NCBI GenBank assembly: GCA_964617765.1
Contig: CAZTZY010000001.1
Location: 30,078-94,077, forward strand
Direction: 5' to 3'
DNA length: 64,000 nt
Origin: CAZTZY01 sp964617765
GTDB taxonomy: Bacteria; Pseudomonadota; Gammaproteobacteria; Pseudomonadales; DT-91
In this document: one piece after another, positions 8,954 through 17,313 of the stretch
Numbering within the stretch: position 1 is the stretch's first letter
How the letters are laid out: every line of letters starts with the position of its first letter
Notes under the pieces: model-generated
The model's input: the letters and a program-made list of their open reading frames with translations, nothing else
The model's database searches: none
What the model was told of the DNA's origin: nothing
Made by a program: the position numbers and the translations under genes

Positions 8954-10324
8954 TTAATTGATCATTATTTTCAATAATATATCTCGAATATCAGTTGCCA
9001 AAACAAAGGGTTGCTTAAGAATACCAGGACCCATCAAAATTGCACCCTCGGCTTCATTCACAGGTTTTGCACCATGTGAACCACTGACCAAAGCCGAGTC
9101 TAAAGGGATCACATCCATCAATGTTCTAAATCCCAGTTTCTTTTTAAGCAATCGCCAAACTATCGACAAAACCGGACTAATCAACTCAGGATTAATGAAA
9201 AGCTCAACCGGGTCATACCCAGGCTTGCGATGAATATCAACCGTTCGGGCATAATCTGGAGCTTTTCTGTCATCCATCCAGAAATAATAGGTAAACCAGG
9301 CATTCTGTTTTGCTACAGCAATTAAATCACCACTTCTTGAATGATTCAGTCCCGCCTTTTCCTTGCCCACAGAATCGAGCACATAATCTACCCCACTTTG
9401 GGACTCGAGCAGCTTTTGAATTTTCTGAATATTTTCTGGTTTACGGATATAAATATGAGCAATCTGATGATCAGCAACAACAAAAGCCTCCGAAGCTCCG
9501 GTATCAAGATATTCTCGACCCAACTCCTCCCGCACTGCCAAAAAGCCGGCTTCACGCAAAACCCTGTTTAAATGAATCGGTTGATCCACAGCTTGAATAC
9601 CATATTCTGACAAGACCACAATCTCGATATTTTCAGACTTTGCAGCTGTTATCAGCCTTCCACATTCCACATCTATCAAATGGAGTTCGTGCTCAATATC
9701 CTTATTACTCGGCCCGAGTCTTTGCAAGGCATAATCCAGATGCGGCAGGTAGACCAAAGTGAGTGTTGGAGAGTATTTTTCCAATGTTTTCAGGGTGGCA
9801 TCCACTATCCAGCGAGAAGAAGTAATATCCGCTTTGGGACCCCAAAAATTAAACAAGGGGAATTGTCCCAATTCTTTATTTAACTCATTTCGCCATTCCA
9901 GGGGTTGGGTATAAATATCGGGAATTTTCCTGCCATCGGCAGGATACATTGGCCTGACAGTAACCGAATAATCCACACTGCTGTTCATGTTGAACCACCA
10001 GAACAAATTGGCGCAAGTAGCTGTTGGGTCTTGTCGACGCAAAGCTTCCCAGATTTTTTCACCCTGCATCAATTGATGCGATTGATGCCAAAAACGCACT
10101 TCATTCTGATCTCTAAAATACCAGCCATTACCTACAATTCCATGCCCTGAAGGTAATAGCCCCGTAAGATAGGTAGCCTGGACACTACATGTCACCGCAG
10201 GTAGAACGGGGCTTATTGCTGAAATACTGCCCTCATCCATAAGCTTTTTTAAATGAGGTGTATTTTCCCCGATCAAGGAACGGGTCAAGCCAACAACATT
10301 GATAACCAGCAAGCGCTTAAGCAT
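8954..10324 (-). CDS. eboF: EboF-like alkaline phosphatase superfamily phosphodiesterase/pyrophosphatase
   Basis: 456 residues from the ATG at 10324. The longer frame begins at a TTG six bases earlier; the ATG lies two bases after the eboB stop. Features of the alkaline phosphatase/nucleotide pyrophosphatase superfamily are present: VINVVGLT near the N-terminus, a nucleophile region PAVTCSVQATYLTG, LPSGHGIVGNGWYFRD, HLDYALQRLGP (Asp, His) and SGSHGA (His). This pattern matches EboF of ebo clusters in cyanobacteria, Pseudomonas and Bacteroidetes. The substrate is unknown; hydrolysis of a phosphorylated or nucleotide-linked intermediate is the usual proposal. It is the last gene of the ebo operon. 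No strong terminator was found in the 267 bases before the next gene, only a weak five-base stem overlapping the stop. Confidence 0.85.
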   Translation of the reverse strand: MLKRLLVINVVGLTRSLIGENTPHLKKLMDEGSISAISPVLPAVTCSVQATYLTGLLPSGHGIVGNGWYFRDQNEVRFWHQSHQLMQGEKIWEALRRQDPTATCANLFWWFNMNSSVDYSVTVRPMYPADGRKIPDIYTQPLEWRNELNKELGQFPLFNFWGPKADITSSRWIVDATLKTLEKYSPTLTLVYLPHLDYALQRLGPSNKDIEHELHLIDVECGRLITAAKSENIEIVVLSEYGIQAVDQPIHLNRVLREAGFLAVREELGREYLDTGASEAFVVADHQIAHIYIRKPENIQKIQKLLESQSGVDYVLDSVGKEKAGLNHSRSGDLIAVAKQNAWFTYYFWMDDRKAPDYARTVDIHRKPGYDPVELFINPELISPVLSIVWRLLKKKLGFRTLMDVIPLDSALVSGSHGAKPVNEAEGAILMGPGILKQPFVLATDIRDILLKIMIN

Positions 10325-10326
10325 AT

Positions 10327-11211
10327 TCAAAAACTTTCTGTCAGGGGAATCTGACCACGCAAAACTGAATTACCCGAAAAAACATCGCGTTGATCAATGC
10401 GCTTTTGCCCCAACCAGTCACTTTCTTTTATCTGCCCACTTTGCCCATAAATCTCAAGGGCATTCTGGTAACAGATGTTATGCACATCCTCCGGAGAAAT
10501 ACCCCTGCTTAACATCAAGCTAGCCGTTTTAGGTACTGACAAGGGATCTGAAACACCCCAATCAGCACTGGAATCAATAAAAATTCTTTCTGAGCCATAT
10601 TGGAGGGCTATATCAACCATGCGCTCACTGCCCATCTTGGTTTGTGGATACAAGGTAAATCCCGCCCAAAAACCGCGATCAAGTACAGCTTTCACCGTCA
10701 TTTCATTATTATGATCAATCACTACACGAGAGGGGGACAAGCCATGCTCTTCACATATCGACATCGTCAGTAATGTACCCTTTAATTTATCCCGGTGCGG
10801 TGTATGCACCATCACCAGCATGTTATATTCTTTTGCCAAATCCAGCTGGGCACGCAAGTACTTTTCTTCCAGCCTGGTTTGCTCGTCGAATCCAATTTCA
10901 CCAATAGCAACAACTCTCTCCTTGGTCAAAAACAGGGGCAATATATCCATTACCTGCTCAGCCAACGCCTCATTATTTGCTTCTTTGGAATTTAGCCCAA
11001 TCGTACAATAGTGCTGTATACCAAACTGGGAAGCGCGAAACCTTTCCCACCCAACCAGCGAAGCAAGATAATCATGATAACTACCCACTGAAGTGCGGGG
11101 TTGCCCTAACCAAAAAGCTGGCTCAATCACTGCTACAATGCCCGCCTTGGCCATAGCCTGATAATCATCTGTAGTGCGTGATGTCATATGAATATGCGGA
11201 TCAATATACAT
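10327..11211 (-). CDS. eboB: EboB-like TatD-family metal-dependent hydrolase
   Basis: 294 residues with the TIM-barrel amidohydrolase metal site of the TatD family: DPHIHM at residues 4-9, GEIGFDE near 118, VHTPHRDK near 148, IDHNNE and DSSADWG. TatD proteins hydrolyse phosphodiester or amide-type bonds using divalent metals. Within the ebo cluster this member is EboB, and its specific reaction is not known. It lies 13 bases after eboA and is followed two bases later by the eboF start, which fits a single transcript. No signal peptide is seen, so it acts in the cytoplasm. Confidence 0.87.
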   Translation of the reverse strand: MYIDPHIHMTSRTTDDYQAMAKAGIVAVIEPAFWLGQPRTSVGSYHDYLASLVGWERFRASQFGIQHYCTIGLNSKEANNEALAEQVMDILPLFLTKERVVAIGEIGFDEQTRLEEKYLRAQLDLAKEYNMLVMVHTPHRDKLKGTLLTMSICEEHGLSPSRVVIDHNNEMTVKAVLDRGFWAGFTLYPQTKMGSERMVDIALQYGSERIFIDSSADWGVSDPLSVPKTASLMLSRGISPEDVHNICYQNALEIYGQSGQIKESDWLGQKRIDQRDVFSGNSVLRGQIPLTESF

Positions 11212-11224
11212 TTAAACTCTTCTT

Positions 11225-12103
11225 TTATTGTGATTCATTAAGGGTTGAAATCTTCACCCAGGTTAATGCATGAATTTGTCGGGCAACCTCCGGATAAAGA
11301 TCTAACAAAAACTCATAGTCGTAATATTCGCTACATTTGAAAGCCAAAGCCGCAGCAAATCGGTATTTTAGATCATCCCGCCTCATTTCGGTTTTTAATA
11401 AGCCTATATTTTCCCTGCTGATACCAACACCAATGCAACGCCATATATCCCAAGGCACATTACGACGAGCTGCATTTCGCTCTCGAATAAAGTCACATAG
11501 CATTTGTGAAAGCGCCGGGTTGTTACGTTCATCAATCCCGACAATATCCCCTAAGGGGCAACCTATATAAACTGCCTTCAGGATTAACTGATTCCAGCCT
11601 TCATTATCAAAATAACTCGACGGATAAATATTATTTAGCGCAATAGCCTCAAATGCATTACTCATGTTACTACGTATTCCCTGTCTTGCCCAAAGCATGA
11701 AATCTTCAGGCTTATCCATAAATGATAATGAACGATATAATAAAACTAATTCATTTATATCCGCACTTTTGAATAAATCATTCATCGCTGCTAACAATTC
11801 CTGCCTATCCATCAATTCATTGGCAAGCATCAACAAATACAAGCGGGCTATTTGATCCAGGGTTGTATCAGCTTGCAACCACTGCGAAAGATGAATTGTA
11901 GCTTCTTGCTTGAAGTAGAATGGTGTCAACGACGTATTTTTAGGCACCCAGCGCGGAATCATCGAAAATAATTTGATCAGTGATTTTTTACTGCGCTCTT
12001 TCTCAAATAATTCAATTTGAGAAAAAAAACTCGTACTAACGGAAGAAGTTTGCATCTTAAGCAAATTCATTAGATATTTTTTTTGAAGTTTTGAACTCAC
12101 CAT
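11225..12103 (-). CDS. eboA: EboA-family protein (helical, unknown function)
   Basis: 292 residues, largely alpha-helical, with no catalytic motif that I recognise. The middle carries segments typical of EboA proteins (LYLLMLANELMDRQELL, EAIALNNIYPSSYFD, NQLILKAVYIGCPL, GIDERNNP). Conserved charged residues and a HEAT-like helical pattern suggest a scaffold or partner-binding role, but this is inference. Its identity rests on these motifs and on its position between eboC and eboB. The ATG at 12103 is preceded by TAGG at short spacing; a second ATG at codon 12 is possible. Confidence 0.8.
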   Translation of the reverse strand: MVSSKLQKKYLMNLLKMQTSSVSTSFFSQIELFEKERSKKSLIKLFSMIPRWVPKNTSLTPFYFKQEATIHLSQWLQADTTLDQIARLYLLMLANELMDRQELLAAMNDLFKSADINELVLLYRSLSFMDKPEDFMLWARQGIRSNMSNAFEAIALNNIYPSSYFDNEGWNQLILKAVYIGCPLGDIVGIDERNNPALSQMLCDFIRERNAARRNVPWDIWRCIGVGISRENIGLLKTEMRRDDLKYRFAAALAFKCSEYYDYEFLLDLYPEVARQIHALTWVKISTLNESQ

Positions 12104-12129
12104 AGCCTACTAATTAAGCAAAATCAAAA

Positions 12130-12996
12130 TCAGGTACCCGCAACTCTGGCATGCCAAAAATGTGCAACGAAAAATAACAGGGTAGCTATACATGCCGGCA
12201 ACCACTGTCCGACACCAGAGAGAATCATTGCATCAAAAAGAGGGATTCCTGCCAGTAATCCACTAATAGCCTTGCCGATGTTTCTATCATTTCCTGGTAA
12301 AAAATAATTAATATTCCATACAACCCAACCTGAAAACATGAACATAAATACTATACTGCCCGGAAAATTCGATAATTGGCAAAATGGAAATACCAAAGGG
12401 ATAATAAAAAGTAACAGCACCCAACGTGAGCCGGGCAAGTTCAAGTGCTCCGCTCTGGCGCTATAGGTAAGCGCAACAATATAAGCCAGCAAAGATAACC
12501 CAGCCCAAAATAATGATGCACTGACTCCGCCCACCGCCATACCTACAGCGATATAACCCAACAGACGGCAAACTCCCATTAACCATGGAGCTAACGACAT
12601 TTTTTTATGATAGAAATCATATAAAACAATTGTCACTGCCAATACAACCGTAACTAATGTTGGCGCACTAACCTGATATGAAGTCAATAAATCTGACAGC
12701 AGTAATAATATGGGGCCAGATAAAAGAAAACCATATCCCCAACAGAAGACCTCGATTTTAGTCACCCTGTTAGATGGAATCGGTCTTGAAGGTTTATTTA
12801 TTCGATCCCATTCAGCATCATATGCATCATTCAGGAACATACCCCCTACATACATTAATGAAATTACCAAAAACCATAAAAACAACAAAAATGGATCTAC
12901 CATTGATGCAGCCAGAAAACTGGCGGCCAGTACATTTGACCAAACAGTAGGTAAATTGGATACTCGACCGAGATGCAGTGCAGTTTTGAAATTCAC
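12130..12996 (-). CDS. eboC: EboC-like UbiA-family prenyltransferase
   Basis: An integral membrane protein with about eight hydrophobic segments. The UbiA signature appears as GRVSNLPTVWSNVLAASF near the N-terminus, an aspartate-rich NDAYDAEWDRINKPSRPIP (first Mg-prenyl-diphosphate site), and a second polar loop around DFYHKKMSLAPWLMGVCR. UbiA enzymes move a prenyl or similar group onto an aromatic or polar acceptor in the membrane. The open frame extends upstream to a GTG at 13020. I prefer the GTG at 12996 because it overlaps the eboE stop by four bases (GTGA) and gives the usual N-terminus (288 residues). It is the membrane component of the ebo system and the likeliest point where an intermediate becomes lipid-linked (inference). 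Confidence 0.87.
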   Translation of the reverse strand: MNFKTALHLGRVSNLPTVWSNVLAASFLAASMVDPFLLFLWFLVISLMYVGGMFLNDAYDAEWDRINKPSRPIPSNRVTKIEVFCWGYGFLLSGPILLLLSDLLTSYQVSAPTLVTVVLAVTIVLYDFYHKKMSLAPWLMGVCRLLGYIAVGMAVGGVSASLFWAGLSLLAYIVALTYSARAEHLNLPGSRWVLLLFIIPLVFPFCQLSNFPGSIVFMFMFSGWVVWNINYFLPGNDRNIGKAISGLLAGIPLFDAMILSGVGQWLPACIATLLFFVAHFWHARVAGT

Positions 12997-14195
12997 GACA
13001 GCAGATGCCTCAATACCCACTGTATTTCGTTAGAAATATTCTCAATAACCGAATTGATACGGATTTTCTCAGGGAAGACATTAAAAGTATATGTCTCTAT
13101 CTCAAGATGATTGCATATGGGTAATTGCCGATGACTGGATAGCAACCTGATTAATACATCATTGGTTGTTTGAAAATCCGGACAATTTTCAAGAAAAAGT
13201 GGTACATGATAATGAATTCTCCACTCTGAATCTTCAGCAAGCTCATTAGCAAGAAATGACTGGCATGCTGCAGGTAAATCCAGAAAGAACCGTAATTCAT
13301 TATGTGACTTCACACTGGTTTGATGAAGATAAATAACATCTGAAAAATCTTCCAGCATTTCCAGACTTGATTCATTTATATGTGTAATTTTAAGCGCTGC
13401 TGTTAATTGCAGCTTTATAATATTGATGCCCGCAGAATTAAGCCTATGGACAACCTCTAACGGGTCTTCGAACATTACCGCAGCATGGCAAGTATCCAGA
13501 CAAATCCCAACATGCTTCCTGAAATAATCTTCACAATAATCACTGGGCCTGTCAATTAAGTAAGCTAATTGCTCTATGGATTTCTCCACAAAGAGGTATT
13601 CATTAAAAAAAGTAATTACATCATCTGTAGTGGAAAGATAACACCCTGGCTCAGGTTCCAATGCAAGAGATATTGACTGTTTTTTCTCAATTGCCAATTT
13701 TTGAACATAAGCAATAAATTCAACCAAATGTGATCTCGCTGCTTCAATTACGCCTGAATCAATGACATCAGTCATAAATGCCACAGGTACAGTTGATATA
13801 CTGCCATCAACTGAATCAGGCAATAACTCCGACAAAATCTTAACAAGAGTCAAAGAATATTCCAGCCTGGGGCGCTGACTCCAGTCTGGCCTGTAAACCC
13901 GCTCTTTCACAGGAACACCGTGGAACTCCCCATAGGAAAACCCGTTGATTGTGAAAACATAAAGACCTTCATCATGCAACCATTGCCGAAATTGATCTAG
14001 CATCTGTTTCTCAACCAGCGTATAGGCAGCTTGCGCAGATAATCTCAATCCAACACCGAATGGAGCGCCTGGAGAAACCTTTTTTTTAACCGCTGGCAGA
14101 TTTTTTTTTAACTGATCTAATATTTCTGTCCAGGTTTCTCCTGCATGAATGTTAGTACAATAGCTTAAATGCCCCAGATGACCGATTAATTGCAT
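12993..14195 (-). CDS. eboE: EboE-like TIM-barrel protein (xylose-isomerase-like)
   Basis: 400 residues. Motifs shared by EboE proteins include HLSYCTNIHAGETW at 8-21, PFGVGLRLSAQAA, LYVFTINGFSYGEFHG, VKERVYRPDW and GSISTVPVAF. A later HVGICLDTCHAAVMFED supplies acid and histidine residues typical of metal-dependent sugar isomerase-type TIM barrels. The reaction is unknown. The start overlaps the end of eboD by ten bases and the stop overlaps eboC. It sits next to the sugar-phosphate-cyclase-like EboD, so both may act on a cyclitol or sugar precursor (inference). Confidence 0.85.
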   Translation of the reverse strand: MQLIGHLGHLSYCTNIHAGETWTEILDQLKKNLPAVKKKVSPGAPFGVGLRLSAQAAYTLVEKQMLDQFRQWLHDEGLYVFTINGFSYGEFHGVPVKERVYRPDWSQRPRLEYSLTLVKILSELLPDSVDGSISTVPVAFMTDVIDSGVIEAARSHLVEFIAYVQKLAIEKKQSISLALEPEPGCYLSTTDDVITFFNEYLFVEKSIEQLAYLIDRPSDYCEDYFRKHVGICLDTCHAAVMFEDPLEVVHRLNSAGINIIKLQLTAALKITHINESSLEMLEDFSDVIYLHQTSVKSHNELRFFLDLPAACQSFLANELAEDSEWRIHYHVPLFLENCPDFQTTNDVLIRLLSSHRQLPICNHLEIETYTFNVFPEKIRINSVIENISNEIQWVLRHLLS

Positions 14196-15370
14196 GATAG
14201 CATTTTCAACCAGTTTCTCGCTTGAAGGATATCCTGCTTATCCATCTGATTAACTTCAACGCTAGAGCCAATACCTGTCAATATTGTGACGCACAGTGCT
14301 CCGCCTAAATGCTGGCGAAATTCCTCAAGACCCAATAAAAAACTGCTTTCTCCCGCCTCATTAGTGTAATCCATGCATTCATGCCATAACGTGAAACCAA
14401 TTTTTTGAAGCAACCTGACCAAACGTAATGCTGCAGGCTTGTCAATAAATCCGGCTGTTGTTGCATACAAGGCATCCAGTGCCATACCAATTGCGACTGC
14501 TTCACCATGGTTTAACTGGTAGCATGATAACAATTCTATTTTATGTGCACTCCAGTGACCATAATCCAGCGGTCTTGCGCTACCCATTTCAAAGGGATCT
14601 CCCCCATCCTGAATTTGCTCTATATGTAACTGGGAACAGCGCTGTATAAGCACATTGATTGCCTCAGATTCAACATCAGCAAACTCTGCAACATGCGCTT
14701 CTATCCATTCAAAAAAAACCTTATCCCTTATAACAGCAACTTTTATAGCTTCGGCTATCCCTGCCCTTCTATCTCGCACAGTCAGTGTGTTTAAAAAATT
14801 ACTGTCATTGATAACAGCATACGGAGGAGAAAAAGTTCCTAACAGATTTTTCATGCCATAAGCATTAACACCATTTTTAACACCTATACCTGCATCATTC
14901 TGTGCCAACACGGTGGTTGGCAACCGAATCAAGCGTGTTCCCCTGTGAAAGGTGGAAGCAGCATAACCTATTGTATCCAGCGCTGAACCACCGCCGATGG
15001 CAATAACATATGATTGTCGGTCTAATCCCCCCTTTAACATGTGCTGATGCAATAGCTCGACGGTGTCCATATTTTTCCCGACTTCACCACCTGGAATAAT
15101 GACAGGCTCATGACACAACGTCATGAAATCAGCATACTTATCCACATAGCATTTGATCAATCTATTGATATCCGGCCAGGCATTAGCAACATTATCATCA
15201 ATATATACTGCCAATTGCCGATAGCTTCCAGGCTGATTTAATCCTATTGTTTCGATTAAAACAGGGTTATCTATAGAAAAAACACTTCGAGTGAATTTTA
15301 CCGAATATTCAAAATTAACCCTTATACTGACCTGCTGGTTATATGCATCGGCATTGGAGTCTTGTTTCAA
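14186..15370 (-). CDS. eboD: EboD-like 3-dehydroquinate synthase / sugar phosphate cyclase family protein
   Basis: 394 residues, with AroB-type NAD-binding and zinc-site features: IPGGEVGKN, AIGGGSALDTIGYAAS, RLPTTVLAQNDAGIGVKNG, KNLLGTF, AEAIKVAVI (Glu ligand), DYGHWSAHKIE (His) and NHGEAVAIGM (His). Sugar phosphate cyclases cyclise seven-carbon sugar phosphates. This member belongs to the ebo set rather than the shikimate pathway, judging by context, and its product is unknown. It is the first gene of the operon. The only start in frame is a TTG at 15370, because a stop lies four codons upstream. A five-codon ATG frame (ATG at 15384) ends across this TTG (TTTGA), which could couple or limit initiation. 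Low initiation strength is expected. Confidence 0.83.
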   Translation of the reverse strand: MKQDSNADAYNQQVSIRVNFEYSVKFTRSVFSIDNPVLIETIGLNQPGSYRQLAVYIDDNVANAWPDINRLIKCYVDKYADFMTLCHEPVIIPGGEVGKNMDTVELLHQHMLKGGLDRQSYVIAIGGGSALDTIGYAASTFHRGTRLIRLPTTVLAQNDAGIGVKNGVNAYGMKNLLGTFSPPYAVINDSNFLNTLTVRDRRAGIAEAIKVAVIRDKVFFEWIEAHVAEFADVESEAINVLIQRCSQLHIEQIQDGGDPFEMGSARPLDYGHWSAHKIELLSCYQLNHGEAVAIGMALDALYATTAGFIDKPAALRLVRLLQKIGFTLWHECMDYTNEAGESSFLLGLEEFRQHLGGALCVTILTGIGSSVEVNQMDKQDILQARNWLKMLSCN

Positions 15371-15683
15371 AGGCTGTCACTCATATTATTGAATAATGCA
15401 ATAGACGAAATAAGACAAGGGCTGTCATGCAGAGGTGTATTATTTGCCATAGTTAATATTTAATGCTCTGAATAGCTAAAACACCGAGAAATACATCTAA
15501 ACCATTCACCCAGTTTATTTATGTCTATTCGTTTAATATTAAAATTTAACTACGATCATATATAAAAACACTAAATAATCTATTTTTTAAATCGTGAGTT
15601 TACCGACTAGCAGCTACTATTGATCATTACTGATATACACTTTTCAATAGACTCATATTTTTATATTTCCATAGGCTTCTAAA
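15371..15683. promoter_or_regulatory. Divergent intergenic region between eboD and the 513-aa propeller gene
   Basis: About 313 bases of A+T-rich DNA separate two divergent starts, so promoters in both directions are expected here. I see no gene, no strong hairpin and no consensus -35/-10 pair that I would defend. The only coding-like item is the five-codon frame (15384-15367, minus) overlapping the eboD TTG start. Confidence 0.4.
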
Positions 15684-17225
15684 ATGAAATCAACACCCAT
15701 TAAAATCATCGCTCTGGTACTTTGCATGGCAATGTTAGCTTTAACCTTGATCTTGAAAAATTTCAATGCAAAGGCACCTCTTAATGAAAAAACGATCCAC
15801 CCTGTGAAAATAGCATCAGTGGCTGTAGAACCGACTACCAAAGCGCTAATAACAGAAATCCCCTTCACTCTGCCCAAACCCTTATGGCAAGCACCGGATC
15901 AATCATTTTCTCCATCTTCTCCAAGACTAATTGATTTAACGGGTGATGGCATTCTGGACGTGGTAATGGGTGATATTCAAAATGATGGTATATCCATAAT
16001 TACTGCCATCAATGGAAAATCCGGAAAGGAAATCTGGAAAGTGTCTGGCTATAAAGACATTTTCACCAGCGCTTCATTCCTGAATATTGATGCCGATACT
16101 ACGCCAGATATTGTCATGGGTGGCAGGGGGGTAGACCTGGTAGCCATTAGTGGCTTAACCGGAAAGCTATTATGGCAGTTTAAAAAACCCGTTGAACTCG
16201 AACTTTGGGGTAACTTCTATTCTTCTATTCCAGTTAGTGATCAAAACAATGATGGCGTGTCTGACATCATTACCGCCAATGGTGGCGATGAAAGCAGGTA
16301 TGAAAAAAGGCCTCCAGGATTGTTTTTATTAATAAGCGGCAAAACTGGTGAAGTACTTCATAAACTTACCTCTCCGGACGGCAAGGAGACCTATATGTCT
16401 CCCATATTGATAGAATCTCCTGCATCTAACGAAAAATTTATTTTGTTTGGTAGCGGCGGTGAAACTCTTCCCGGCTCTGTGTGGAAAATCACTCTGGCAG
16501 ATTTAGTTGCTGAAAAACCAGAAGGTTTCAAAAAAATTATCACCAGCAAAACCAAAGGTTTTGAAGCTCCACCCGCCAGTGCTGACTTCAATAATGACGG
16601 CATTATTGATTATTTCGTGCAGGGCTTTGATGGCACCGCAACACTTGTCGATGGAAATACCGATAAAGTAATCTGGGAAATTTTTAACGATGGCTTTGAA
16701 AGTATCGCGGCTCCAACAATAGGTTATTTTCTTGGGAATGACACTACGCCCGATATATTTTTACAGCTGAATCAAGGTGTCTATCCTGAATACTCACGCT
16801 GTAAAAACGTGCTTATCGATGGGAAAGATGGAAAAGTGCTCTGGTCGTCAATATTTGGGAAAAGCTCTACTTCGGGTTCCGTTGCAATCGATCTGAATAA
16901 TGATGGAGTAGATGAGATTATATTCGCAGTGAATGAACCCCATGAGGCCGATGGTATACTTATCGCCAGATATTATGTCTTTGATACCACCAACAAAACC
17001 ATGACACTTTGGAACAAGACTAACAGATATGCTATAGCATCAACCTGGGTAGGCGATATGGACAATAACGGCATGATAGACATCATAATGGAAAGCCAGT
17101 TAAATAATGAAATGAAAACACCAGTACTGAGTCGCTTTGAAATTAAAAATAAAATTCCGGGAAATATTAGCTGGGGCGCATATATGGGCACTACTTATAA
17201 TGGGAATTTACAAAAAAATCCATAA
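15684..17225 (+). CDS. Membrane-anchored or secreted FG-GAP/PQQ-like propeller protein
   Basis: 513 residues. An N-terminal hydrophobic segment (about 7-24) has only weak features of a cleavage site, so it is either an anchor or a signal peptide. The rest reads as repeated blades mixing FG-GAP calcium loops (DLTGDGILD, DQNNDGVSD, DFNNDGIID, DLNNDGVDE, DMDNNGMID) with PQQ-propeller-like sentences such as INGKSGKEIWK, LTGKLLWQF and DGKDGKVLW. There is no ASPIC/UnbV domain at the C-terminus. No enzymatic motif was recognised. It is the first of two plus-strand propeller genes just upstream of ebo in the opposite direction. It may act as a periplasmic scaffold or receptor-like propeller, but its function is unknown. 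Confidence 0.75.
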   Translation: MKSTPIKIIALVLCMAMLALTLILKNFNAKAPLNEKTIHPVKIASVAVEPTTKALITEIPFTLPKPLWQAPDQSFSPSSPRLIDLTGDGILDVVMGDIQNDGISIITAINGKSGKEIWKVSGYKDIFTSASFLNIDADTTPDIVMGGRGVDLVAISGLTGKLLWQFKKPVELELWGNFYSSIPVSDQNNDGVSDIITANGGDESRYEKRPPGLFLLISGKTGEVLHKLTSPDGKETYMSPILIESPASNEKFILFGSGGETLPGSVWKITLADLVAEKPEGFKKIITSKTKGFEAPPASADFNNDGIIDYFVQGFDGTATLVDGNTDKVIWEIFNDGFESIAAPTIGYFLGNDTTPDIFLQLNQGVYPEYSRCKNVLIDGKDGKVLWSSIFGKSSTSGSVAIDLNNDGVDEIIFAVNEPHEADGILIARYYVFDTTNKTMTLWNKTNRYAIASTWVGDMDNNGMIDIIMESQLNNEMKTPVLSRFEIKNKIPGNISWGAYMGTTYNGNLQKNP

Positions 17226-17242
17226 CACGCAGATCTGGTATA

Positions 17243-17272
17243 TGGCATTTATCCATTAGAGGATATATGCCA
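17243..17272. repeat. Intergenic inverted repeat between the two propeller genes
   Basis: TGGCATTTATCC and GGATATATGCCA form a 12-base stem with one mismatch around a six-base loop. No T-run follows on either strand, so it does not look like an intrinsic terminator. It may be an operator or an mRNA processing or stability hairpin ahead of the 17314 gene. Confidence 0.4.
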
Positions 17273-17313
17273 AATTATTAACTACTCCCGGGCAGAAACT
17301 AAAGCTCCTTACC

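Noticed and set aside
14186..15370. Calling this gene aroB of the shikimate pathway
   Set aside because: It has the AroB fold motifs, but it is embedded in a full ebo operon with overlapping starts and is longer at the N-terminus than typical AroB, so EboD is the better call.
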